Positions 1-6,016 are shown, counted from the stretch's first letter. The stretch is DNA of 9,376 bases from Acidobacteriota bacterium (GCA_005790265.1 SXVE01000298.1:1-9376), one strand, 5' to 3'. Notes: a model not told the origin generated them from the sequence alone. Program-made: numbers and translations.

Positions 1-2
1 CC

Positions 3-608
3 GCATTGATTACATTTTCCGTCGGTGCTGCAATAACCTTGTACTTTCTTCCCAACCAAGTTGCAGTGCCTCAAGAAGCGCAAACTTCGCAGTTAAAAGC
101 AAACGGTTTTGCGTTTGATAATTCGCAACCGTCAAAACTTTCCGAAATTCCAAAGACGCAGACTTCGCCGCTGAAAGAACGTAAATTTCCCGAAGTTCGG
201 GATACAAAGACGACGGTTGCCGGCAAACTTGAAATTATCGAAACCGATTTTCTTGAGTGGAAAGTTGTTCTTGACGGAAAACAGATTTTTGCTATTGGAG
301 ATTACTCGCCGCAGATTGCGGCACAAATTTCCGGCAAAACCGTGCCTTTTGATGAAGTGATTGTCTTAATGCAAATGTCTGGAACTTGCTGCGAGTTCGG
401 GCGTTTTTGGTTTTTAGGTTTAAAATCAGACGGCTCTTATTATTTTTCAAAACCGATAGGTAACGGATTCGCATATATGCCCGAAGTCAGCCGCGGCGAA
501 AATTATATTAAAGTGCGAGTTCGCGGCGGACGTGAAAATCACGGCGAGTTTTATATGCCCGGAGGCGCGTGGATTTTTCAGAACGGGCGTGTTCGCAAAA
601 TAAAATAA
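3..608 (+). CDS. Hypothetical membrane-anchored protein, N-terminus cut by window edge
   Basis: The reading frame is open to the left edge of the window, so the true start probably lies outside it; the first in-window start would be a TTG at 6. The visible N-terminus (ITFSVGAAITLYFLP) is hydrophobic and reads as the end of a membrane anchor or signal sequence. A polar Ser/Thr/Lys/Pro-rich linker of about 45 residues follows, then a domain of about 130 residues rich in beta-type sequence with a GTCCEFGRFWF segment (two adjacent Cys) and a Gly-rich C-terminal part (RVRGGRENHGEF, PGGAWIF). I do not recognise the family. The layout suggests an anchored extracytoplasmic domain. It ends in TAA at 606-608 and is followed on the same strand, after 175 bases, by another anchored protein of unknown function. 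Existence of the gene is fairly sure; function is unknown. Confidence 0.75.
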   Translation, partial: ALITFSVGAAITLYFLPNQVAVPQEAQTSQLKANGFAFDNSQPSKLSEIPKTQTSPLKERKFPEVRDTKTTVAGKLEIIETDFLEWKVVLDGKQIFAIGDYSPQIAAQISGKTVPFDEVIVLMQMSGTCCEFGRFWFLGLKSDGSYYFSKPIGNGFAYMPEVSRGENYIKVRVRGGRENHGEFYMPGGAWIFQNGRVRKIK

Positions 609-641
609 TTGTGGAGAATAATGCTTTAATCAACGCATTCA

Positions 642-718
642 CGGACGCGAGGCATCAGCGGCAACTTTCTCAGCGCATTGTGGGTTGTTTTAAGTTGCCC
701 GCCTCCCATTGTCGTCCG
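642..718. repeat. Imperfect inverted repeat / structured element in gap between two + genes
   Basis: Three short arms pair in nested order: CGGACG (642-647) with CGTCCG (713-718), GAGGC (649-653) with GCCTC (701-705), and GCGGCAACTT (658-667) with AAGTTGCCCGC (692-702, one bulged base). Together they could fold into an imperfect hairpin of about 77 nt with a loop of about 24 nt. There is no U-run after it, so it is not a standard intrinsic terminator. It could be an mRNA-stabilising or attenuating structure, or a REP/MITE-like dispersed element. The arms were read by eye; no folding energy was calculated. Confidence 0.4.
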
Positions 719-783
719 CGTTCACTTCACAGTTTCGACAGTTTCGTCGGCAGGCGGAAGTGTTGGTTTTATTGAGTAAACTT

Positions 784-1371
784 ATGAAACGATTTTCAAT
801 TTATATAATCATCGCACTGACGACGTTTTTTGCCGGCGTTATTATCGCTGCGGTTTTCACCGTTCGTTATGTTCAATCTCTCGACCGAACGAAATCTTTG
901 ATCACGGCTGAAAATCAAACCGCATCGGCAAGCGAAATTGCGACGCGGACAGAATCGCCGTTTAAGGAATCGCAGGAAGCGAAAGCCGTGCGGGTTGCCG
1001 AAGAATTTGTGGCGCGAAACGGTTACACGGATTTATCCGCCGACAAAAGCAGGATAACTTACGAAACGGTCGAGTTTGACGGCAGCCTCGACGAGATTTT
1101 AAAGATGAGAGCCGACACTCTGGAGCGGAAAGCCTACGGAATTTTATACAAAGCCACCGGAACGAAAATGGGAGAAAAAGGCTGGACGGTTATTTTTCGA
1201 GCAAAAGGCGTTTCCGACAATTATTATAAATCCGTCTCTCAAGCCGCGGGCAGAAAAATAACCAGAGAAAATTATCCAATCGGGCGAGCGGTGACAATGG
1301 ACGCAAACTTTGAAAACCTTTTGGTGGAACACAAAGATTTTCCGCTGCAAAATGTTGACAAAAAGTTATGA
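784..1371 (+). CDS. Hypothetical protein with N-terminal membrane anchor
   Basis: I chose the ATG at 784 (195 aa) over a possible upstream TTG at 709, because 784 begins directly with a normal anchor: MKRF followed by about 23 hydrophobic residues (SIYIIIALTTFFAGVIIAAVF). The Shine-Dalgarno is weak, a GAG at 774-776 with 7 bases to the start. After the anchor come a polar linker (residues about 30-65) and a soluble domain of about 130 residues that begins KAVRVAEEFVARNGYTDL and contains GWTVIFRAKG. This domain is probably extracytoplasmic. I cannot name a family; the size and the AEEFVARNGYTD opening would suit a small alpha+beta domain, but this is inference. It ends in TGA only 26 bases from the end of a small ORF on the opposite strand, so the two transcription units converge here. 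Confidence 0.75.
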   Translation: MKRFSIYIIIALTTFFAGVIIAAVFTVRYVQSLDRTKSLITAENQTASASEIATRTESPFKESQEAKAVRVAEEFVARNGYTDLSADKSRITYETVEFDGSLDEILKMRADTLERKAYGILYKATGTKMGEKGWTVIFRAKGVSDNYYKSVSQAAGRKITRENYPIGRAVTMDANFENLLVEHKDFPLQNVDKKL

Positions 1372-1396
1372 GTAATTCATTGACGCGAACCTCATT

Positions 1397-1537
1397 TTAA
1401 TGCCGACGCAGGTGATACTGATGATTCCAATGATTCCACCGCCAGGCGATTGAAAGCGGATTGGCGGTCTGATGAATGCCGAGCAGAACGCTCAAGCGCA
1501 GTTTCAAGTAATAGAGTGCAAATTTAATCACTTTCAT
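1397..1537 (-). CDS. Possible 46-aa small protein at end of receiver cassette
   Basis: An ATG at 1537 opens a 46-residue frame ending in TAA at 1399-1397. The product starts MKVIKFALYYLKLRLSVLLG and ends in an aromatic/His/Arg-rich tail (WRWNHWNHQYHLRRH). The start overlaps by 14 bases the end of the preceding small frame (1710-1524) on the same strand, an arrangement typical of translational coupling. A weak ribosome site (GGATAAAG) lies a few bases upstream. A perfect 9-bp tandem duplication (1421-1429 and 1430-1438) encodes the repeated Trp-Asn-His. The N-terminal 20 residues are hydrophobic and basic and could lie against a membrane. No family is recognised, and the ORF is short enough to have arisen by chance. 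Confidence 0.35.
   Translation of the reverse strand: MKVIKFALYYLKLRLSVLLGIHQTANPLSIAWRWNHWNHQYHLRRH
1421..1468. repeat. 9-bp tandem duplication followed by 7-bp inverted repeat
   Basis: ATGATTCCA occurs twice in tandem at 1421-1429 and 1430-1438. The second copy runs straight into ACCGCCA (1438-1444), whose exact reverse complement TGGCGGT is at 1462-1468 across a 17-base gap. All of this lies inside the possible 46-aa ORF on the minus strand. The hairpin might stabilise or end the minus-strand message; no U-run follows. Confidence 0.45.
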
Positions 1538-1710
1538 CAATCTTTATCCAATGGAATCTCGACCGTCGCACATTTGAAAATCCTTCAATAGCGAGCATCT
1601 TAATCGTTTTTTCATATAAAACTTTAACTTTCGATTCGGCAGCTAACCGGTTCGCTATGATTTTTATTGCTTCGGCGTGTTTGTTTTCCTTGATTAATAA
1701 CCTTTTTCAT
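1524..1710 (-). pseudogene. Small ORF (about 61 aa) coupled to receiver gene, disrupted by one extra A
   Basis: The ATG (1710-1708) overlaps the TAA of the receiver gene as TAATG, a common coupling junction. Read literally, the ATG frame gives 28 residues of poor quality (MKKVINQGKQTRRSNK...). The neighbouring frame is open from just after the start to TAA at 1526-1524 and looks like genuine protein: it includes HAEAIKIIANRLAAES, then VLYEKTIKMLAIEGF and a basic/aromatic end (RRSRFHWIKIDESD). If the A run at 1707-1703 (minus strand) had four A instead of five, the ATG would join this frame and give a 61-aa protein starting MKRLLIKENK. The next ORF (1537-1397) overlaps its end. Possible readings are a homopolymer miscall, a real frameshift mutation or slippage. 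Function is unknown; the middle part looks helical. Confidence 0.45.
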
Positions 1711-2135
1711 TAAAGAAATTTTTTGCGTTCCGCATTCGGGATAGAAGCGACATTTCCGATTTTTTCAATAAAGAATGTATCAAAAGCTTGAAAATCCAGC
1801 GTTTTAGTAAAATAATCATATACGCCGTAATCCGAAAGCGACTGCAAAGTATTGCAATCACCGTGACTGATCAAAGCGATTACCGGAATGCCTTTACGGG
1901 AATCAAGCGCACATATTTCCCGTAATTGATCCATATCTTTTTCCATCTGATAAGACACGTCAAAAATAATCAGGGCTGGATTTCTAGTCGAATAAAGTTG
2001 ATTCATTTCCTGTTCGGTAGCGGCGCTTTCAAGACGAAAATTAAGAGTCTCGAGATACGCCTGTAAAAGCGAACGGATTGACGGTTCTCTGCCGATAAAT
2101 ATAGCCATCGGCGTATTGTCATTAACGAAATTCAC
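1710..2135 (-). CDS. Single-domain response regulator (receiver domain) with atypical acidic pocket
   Basis: This 141-aa protein is a stand-alone CheY-like receiver domain with no DNA-binding or output domain. The strand-3 motif PALIIFDVS supplies the likely phospho-acceptor D59. The strand-4 segment VIALISHG gives S90 at the conserved Thr/Ser position, and YDYFTKTLD gives the conserved Lys (K111). At the end of strand 1, where receivers usually have two acidic residues, the sequence is FIGREPSIR, leaving only E17, so metal binding and phosphorylation may be weakened. The GTG start at 2135 is supported by AAAGG (2147-2143) seven bases upstream; an internal ATG at residue 10 is the alternative and would still keep the fold. 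No histidine kinase is in the window. Its stop overlaps the ATG of a small ORF (TAATG). The receiver assignment is confident; the partner is unknown. Confidence 0.85.
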   Translation of the reverse strand: MNFVNDNTPMAIFIGREPSIRSLLQAYLETLNFRLESAATEQEMNQLYSTRNPALIIFDVSYQMEKDMDQLREICALDSRKGIPVIALISHGDCNTLQSLSDYGVYDYFTKTLDFQAFDTFFIEKIGNVASIPNAERKKFL

Positions 2136-2244
2136 TGATTGACCTTTGCGCTTTTGTAATCTTAATACAACAAAACTTCACCAAAATCCCTTCCACCGTT
2201 CTCGCGTTTATCGAATTGTTTGATCGCGCGTTAAATTAGACCGC

Positions 2245-2808
2245 TCAATCCGCTCCTTGCAGTTGCAGCCATCGCCCGCGATAAAAATAGCGCACGGTTG
2301 AAGCCTTTTCAATAAACGCATCACTGATGCCTTGGTGTTTGATCGGCGGCAGTTTTTTTCCGTTATCTCCCCGCTGTTGTTTAAAAATATAATCTTTGGC
2401 GGCAACGTCAATAGCTCTGGAAAACCCGATCCCGCCGCCTTCGCTTGTGGTTTGCAAATAATGTTTATCATTCGCTTCGGCAAATCGTGCGACTGCTTTT
2501 GTCGAACCGTTCCAAAAGACCCAGATTGCCGAAACACGCTGACGCGAACATAAAACCGCCCAATCAAATTGTCCGCTTTGAGCAAACTCTCCGCGGATAA
2601 CATTGTGCGGTGTTGTTTCGCCGGAGATTTGCGGAACGGTGCAGCCGCGCGTTTCAAGATACGAAACGATACTTTTAGGCAGCCTCGAAAAGGCGGACGG
2701 TTTCAACCGAACCGTTGCTTCATCGGCATTTTGCCATTTGTCCTGCGCGTGCAGGCGCGAAGAAAGCACCGAAACAGAAATGATAAAAGTCAGCATCAGT
2801 ATTTTCAT
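2245..2808 (-). CDS. Secreted hypothetical protein
   Basis: This 187-aa protein has a clear signal peptide: MK, then a hydrophobic core (ILMLTFIISVSVL), then SSRLHA with likely cleavage before Q22. The mature part of about 166 residues contains two Cys (CTVPQI and VLCSR), a stretch GQFDWAVLCSR...AIWVFWNGST, and a C-terminal YFYRGRWLQLQGAD. The alternation of aromatic residues suggests a beta-rich fold. I do not recognise a family. The ATG at 2808 has GAAGG (2818-2814) five bases upstream, and the AT-rich region before it holds two TATAAT hexamers, so it probably has its own promoter. The receiver gene begins 109 bases downstream and may share the transcript. Signal peptide confident, function unknown. 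Confidence 0.8.
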   Translation of the reverse strand: MKILMLTFIISVSVLSSRLHAQDKWQNADEATVRLKPSAFSRLPKSIVSYLETRGCTVPQISGETTPHNVIRGEFAQSGQFDWAVLCSRQRVSAIWVFWNGSTKAVARFAEANDKHYLQTTSEGGGIGFSRAIDVAAKDYIFKQQRGDNGKKLPPIKHQGISDAFIEKASTVRYFYRGRWLQLQGAD

Positions 2809-2832
2809 ATTAACCTTCGAAGAAAAAGAATT

Positions 2833-2886
2833 GATCGAAATTTAGATCGAACGAAAAATTATACTTTGTGATTCCGAATTATTATA
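2833..2886 (-). promoter_or_regulatory. Candidate promoter with TTCGATC direct repeats
   Basis: On the minus strand two perfect TATAAT hexamers (2886-2881 and 2863-2858) lie upstream of the secreted protein that starts at 2808. Neither has a good TTGACA-like -35 at 17 bases, so an extended or activator-dependent promoter, or chance in AT-rich DNA, is possible. Just downstream of the nearer hexamer, TTCGATC occurs twice (2851-2845 and 2839-2833) with 12-base periodicity, roughly one helical turn, which would suit an operator. Confidence 0.35.
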
Positions 2887-2898
2887 TATTTCAGCAGG

Positions 2899-3057
2899 TT
2901 AATAGATAAAAGAAAATTTAAACTTCACCGTCGCCAAATCTTTATTCTTCCTGTTCGCCATAAATTTCGCGTGAAATTTTTCAAACGATTTTATTAAGGC
3001 TGTGTTCCTCAAGTATGTAGTTTTCAGATTCCTCCGCAGCAATTTGGACTTTCCCAT
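2899..3057 (-). CDS. Possible 52-aa strongly basic small protein
   Basis: The ATG at 3057 is preceded by the best ribosome-binding site in the window, GAGGAG at 3069-3064 with 6 bases of spacing. The frame gives 52 residues with 14 Lys/Arg and only two acidic residues, starting MGKSKLLRRNLKTTYLRN and ending KFKFSFIY; no signal peptide is seen. It starts 63 bases after the kinase stop on the same strand. A nucleic-acid- or membrane-binding peptide would fit such charge, but that is inference. Caution: three AGG Arg codons are unlike the CGN-rich neighbours, and over the first 25 codons another frame reads better (AEESENYILEEHSLNKIV, using common GAA codons) but lacks a start and meets a TGA. 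The locus may therefore be a decayed or frameshifted gene rather than the protein given here. Confidence 0.45.
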   Translation of the reverse strand: MGKSKLLRRNLKTTYLRNTALIKSFEKFHAKFMANRKNKDLATVKFKFSFIY

Positions 3058-3063
3058 GTTGTT

Positions 3064-3069
3064 CTCCTC
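3064..3069 (-). promoter_or_regulatory. Strong ribosome binding site GAGGAG
   Basis: GAGGAG on the minus strand, six bases before the ATG at 3057. It is the main evidence for translation of the 52-aa ORF. The large genes nearby (kinase, sigma factor) have no comparable site. Confidence 0.6.
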
Positions 3070-3120
3070 AAACGACGGAATATTGCGGTCTGCCGTTATA
3101 AAACCGAGCCGTTCGCAATT

Positions 3121-5874
3121 TCAAGTATTACAGGCGGCTGATTTTTTTCTGCAAAATCGAAAGTTTGTCTTTTTGAACGCTTTCCGACAAATTCGGCGGC
3201 GAATTTTTTGCCGGATATCCATTGCTTTGTCATATTCATCGCGGGCGTTGCGCGATAAATTTTCCTGAAGAAAACAGCCGCCGAGTTTTTCGTGATAATT
3301 CGCCCGCACGGATTCGGCGTAGGCGGAATCCTTCGCGCGGGCGGTTTCGTAAATTTCGCCGAACGCCGCTTCGTAAAACCGGCGGGCGTTTTTCGCGTCT
3401 TTTCGCCGCAAAAATTCGTCGGCGCGGTTGAATTTCATTTCGGCGCGCTGTTTGATGAAATCGAAATTATTCGGATCGGTTTCAATCGCTTTGTCCATCA
3501 ATTCAAAAGCGCGGGCGAAATGCGTTTCGGCTTTTCCGGTTTCGCCGAGCCGAAAGAAGACGATGCCAAAGCGTTGTTCGATGTCGGCGACGTAGGTTTT
3601 CAAGCCGACGTGCGCGTCGTCTTTTTCGAGCAGCGGGTTGTAGAAATCGAACGACGCGCGCAGATTTGCGAGAGCTTTTTGATAATCGCCCGTTTCGGTA
3701 AAATACGCTGCCTGACCGACTTTTGCCGAAGCGAGCAGCGCGGGCGCGATGATGTTTTCCGGGTAAAGACGAACGAGTGTTTCGCTGATTTCGACGTATC
3801 TTTCAAACAGTTTGCCCGCTTCGCCGAGATATTTTTTTTCGGCTTCAAATTCTCCGGTTTCGCGGGCGTTCGCCGCCAGCGTCAAAAGCGCCGCGCCTTT
3901 GCGCTCGCAGGCGATGACCAGATAATTGCTCGCCTTCAAATGGTCGGGACGGGCGCGGAGAAATTTTTCGCTTTCCGCGATGACTCGATCAAAAACCGGA
4001 ATGTTTTCGCCCGCGCCCGCACCGACAGGCAAAGCGTCGCCGAAAAACAAATACGCGGGCGTGATTTTGACGAATAAATTTTCGTCGCCGGGCGATGCGG
4101 TTAAAAACTTTTCGGCGAGCCGGACGGCTTTTTCAAACGCTTCGCCGCTTTCCGCCGTGTTTCCGTTTTGCCGCAGAACGACGGCGTATTCGGCGCAGGC
4201 TCTGACCAGATCGCCCTGCAAAAGCGTATCTTGAGATTTTTCCGCGAGCGGTTCGAGCAGCTCGATGCCTTTGCGGTAATTTGCAATCGCGCCGGCGGTG
4301 TTTCCCAGATTCGGCGAAGTCGGCAAGCCCTGAACCTTACCGATTTGCAGAAACGTGCGCGCCAGCTCGCTTTTAAGCCGGTCGTCCGCGCTCGCGTCCT
4401 GCGCGAGATTATCGAAATAAGCGAGCGAATCGTCAACGAACATTTGCCGGATGACCGTTGAATTCGGCAGCTTTTCGGCTTCGGCGTAATACTTGAAAAC
4501 GATATTGTTACCCAATTCGCGCACTTGATTGAAACGCTGTTCTGCTAGAGCCTGCTGCCGCCGGGCGCGAACGGCTTGCCACGTCGTCGCGGCGATGCCG
4601 CCGATTAAAGTTAAAAAAATCAAAATAACTGCAATGACCGCCGCGCGGTGACGTTTGACGAATTTTTCCAAACGGTAAGCAGCCGTGTCGGGACGCGCCG
4701 TGACCGGAAGCCCTTCGAGATGCCGCCGGATGTCGCCCGCAAGCTGTTCGACCGAAGCGTAGCGGCGCGACGGTTCTTTCCGCAAAGCCTTGAGAACGAT
4801 GTTGTCCAAATCCCCGCGCAGCAATTTCGGATTTGTGATTTGCGGTTTGTGATTTGTCCTTTGTCCTTTGTTTTCAGAAGTGTCGCCGGATTTTGGCGGC
4901 GAAGGACGACTGACTAAGAACGAAGGACGAACGAGTTCGACTTCGGCGATGATTTTCGCCATTTCGTCAGCGCGGAAATTCGGAAAATCGTAGGCGGGCG
5001 CGCCGGTTAAAAGTTCATACAAAATCAAACCGAGCGTGTAAATGTCGCTCGCGGTCGCCAGGGTTTCGCCGCGGATTTGTTCGGGCGAGGCGTATTGCGG
5101 AGTCATCATCGCAAACCCGGTCAGCGTTCGATTTTTTTCCGCGTTTTCCTCGTCCGAGAGAATTTTCGAGATGCCGAAATCGAGCAGTTTCACCGCGCCG
5201 TCGTCGGTCACTAAAATGTTCGACGGCTTCAAATCACGATGCACGACGAGGCGCGAATGCGCGAACGAAACCGCGTCGCAGATTTGCAGGAAAAGCCGCA
5301 AACGCTCGTTGACGTTTAAATTTTTCTCGCCGCAAAATTCGGCAACCGGCTTTCCGGCGACAAACTCCATCGCCAGAAACGGCGTGCCGTCCGCGCCGCG
5401 CCCGCCGTCGAGCATCCGGGCGATATGCGGGTGTTCCAATACGGCGAGAATCTGCCGCTCGCGGCGAAAACGGCGCGCGATTTCAGTCGAATCCGCCGCC
5501 GCGCCGCGCAGAATTTTCAGCGCGATTGTCTGCGAAAAATCTTCCGCCTCGCGCCGTGCTTCGAAAACCACGCCCATTCCGCCGCGCCCGATTTCCCTCA
5601 CGATTCGGTAATCGCCGATTCGTCTGCCCGTCAAATCTTCCGCCGCCGCATCGTCTTCGTCGCCGTCGTCGCGCCAGAGATGCGCGACGTTCGCCATCGG
5701 ATTGACCGAATCGTTTTTCTCGTCCGCCGCCAGCAGGCGGCGCACTTCGCGGATGATTTCCGAATCAGCCGCCGCTTGTGACCGGAGAAAACGCTCGCGC
5801 TCGCCGTTCGCCGCCGAAAGCTCGACCGCCTCGCCGAAAATCTCTTTAATCTGCTGCCATTTTTGCGGATTCAT
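3121..5874 (-). CDS. Transmembrane Ser/Thr protein kinase with TPR-like C-terminal domain
   Basis: This 917-aa Hanks-type kinase has all the catalytic motifs: glycine loop IGRGGMGVVF (95-104), ATP-anchoring K120, helix-C E139, HRDLKPSN (212-219, catalytic D214), DFG (232-234) and the activation-segment end YASPEQ (261-266). An N-terminal segment of about 85 residues precedes the kinase. One membrane helix (about 411-431, AAVIAVILIFLTLIGGIAATT) follows basic residues, so the kinase should be cytoplasmic and the C-terminal half (440-890) extracytoplasmic; that half is helical with degenerate TPR-like repeats and could sense or bind proteins. Residues about 316-350 are a low-complexity insert encoded by short DNA repeats. 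The last 27 residues (IRRRICRKAFKK...) look out of frame: one more A in the run at 3209-3204 would give an ending NSPPNLSESVQKDKLSILQK..., about 915 aa in all, with the stop at 3130-3128. It lies 142 bases after the ECF sigma gene, a common pairing in Acidobacteriota. No clear Shine-Dalgarno is seen. Confidence 0.95.
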   Translation of the reverse strand: MNPQKWQQIKEIFGEAVELSAANGERERFLRSQAAADSEIIREVRRLLAADEKNDSVNPMANVAHLWRDDGDEDDAAAEDLTGRRIGDYRIVREIGRGGMGVVFEARREAEDFSQTIALKILRGAAADSTEIARRFRRERQILAVLEHPHIARMLDGGRGADGTPFLAMEFVAGKPVAEFCGEKNLNVNERLRLFLQICDAVSFAHSRLVVHRDLKPSNILVTDDGAVKLLDFGISKILSDEENAEKNRTLTGFAMMTPQYASPEQIRGETLATASDIYTLGLILYELLTGAPAYDFPNFRADEMAKIIAEVELVRPSFLVSRPSPPKSGDTSENKGQRTNHKPQITNPKLLRGDLDNIVLKALRKEPSRRYASVEQLAGDIRRHLEGLPVTARPDTAAYRLEKFVKRHRAAVIAVILIFLTLIGGIAATTWQAVRARRQQALAEQRFNQVRELGNNIVFKYYAEAEKLPNSTVIRQMFVDDSLAYFDNLAQDASADDRLKSELARTFLQIGKVQGLPTSPNLGNTAGAIANYRKGIELLEPLAEKSQDTLLQGDLVRACAEYAVVLRQNGNTAESGEAFEKAVRLAEKFLTASPGDENLFVKITPAYLFFGDALPVGAGAGENIPVFDRVIAESEKFLRARPDHLKASNYLVIACERKGAALLTLAANARETGEFEAEKKYLGEAGKLFERYVEISETLVRLYPENIIAPALLASAKVGQAAYFTETGDYQKALANLRASFDFYNPLLEKDDAHVGLKTYVADIEQRFGIVFFRLGETGKAETHFARAFELMDKAIETDPNNFDFIKQRAEMKFNRADEFLRRKDAKNARRFYEAAFGEIYETARAKDSAYAESVRANYHEKLGGCFLQENLSRNARDEYDKAMDIRQKIRRRICRKAFKKTNFRFCRKKSAACNT
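4821..4876. repeat. Heptad microsatellite inside the kinase gene
   Basis: Consecutive 7-base units of form GNNNTTT run from 4821 to 4869: GCAATTT, CGGATTT, GTGATTT, GCGGTTT, GTGATTT, GTCCTTT, GTCCTTT; a decayed eighth unit follows to 4876. On the coding (minus) strand this adds the polar run ENKGQRTNHKPQITNPK to the C-lobe of the kinase domain. The reading frame is kept. Seven bases per unit means that gain or loss of one unit would shift the frame. Confidence 0.8.
4901..4930. repeat. Short direct repeat GAAGGACGA beside the heptad array
   Basis: GAAGGACGA occurs at 4901-4909 and 4922-4930, separated by 12 bases (CTGACTAAGAAC). It sits just upstream, in coding terms, of the heptad array and encodes part of the same low-complexity insert (FLVSRPSPPKSG). 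It may be part of the same expanded simple-sequence region or the trace of a small duplication. Confidence 0.5.
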
Positions 5875-5970
5875 CGCCGTGCGGAAAATACAATCATTAG
5901 AATTACGAATTTTAGTTTTTAATCGAAAACTTTGCGGAAGTAAAAACGGCGGCTGTTTTTTTTGCCACGC

Positions 5971-5985
5971 GCGGAATTTTTCCGC
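5971..5985. promoter_or_regulatory. Perfect palindrome between sigma and kinase genes
   Basis: GCGGAA-TTT-TTCCGC is a perfect 6-bp inverted repeat with a 3-base centre, in the 142-base gap between the sigma-factor stop and the kinase start. On the minus strand it is not followed by a U-run, so I do not call it a terminator. It could be an operator or an RNA hairpin uncoupling sigma from kinase expression. Confidence 0.35.
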
Positions 5986-6016
5986 TTAATCTTGTTACGC
6001 AGGAGTCGGGCGAAAA

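Noticed and set aside
709..783. Upstream TTG start for the anchored protein at 784
   Set aside because: It would place 25 unrelated polar residues before a standard N-terminal anchor and overlaps the inverted repeat.
1369..1440. Short + strand frames starting at the ATGA overlap (10 codons) and at 1400 (17 codons)
   Set aside because: Too short, with no ribosome site and no protein-like composition.
1710..2135. Receiver plus 61-aa tail as one protein by stop-codon readthrough, since the frames are in phase
   Set aside because: Two successive stops (TAA TGA) separate them, and an overlapping ATG offers a simpler explanation.
2208..2657. A 149-codon minus-strand frame overlapping the secreted protein
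   Set aside because: It is in another frame of a gene that has a clear signal peptide and ribosome site; its own composition is poor.
3292..4077. A 261-codon open frame on the + strand opposite the kinase
   Set aside because: It lies wholly antisense to the kinase, is rich in Phe/Arg/Gly as expected from complementary GC-rich codons, and has no ribosome site or domain.
4821..4930. CRISPR-like array
   Set aside because: The units are 7 bases without spacers; this is a microsatellite within a coding region.
5042..5781. Overlapping + strand open frames opposite the kinase domain
   Set aside because: Antisense to unambiguous kinase motifs (HRDLKPSN, DFG); composition is that of a shadow frame.
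5971..5985. Intrinsic terminator after the sigma factor gene
   Set aside because: No U-run follows the palindrome on the minus strand.
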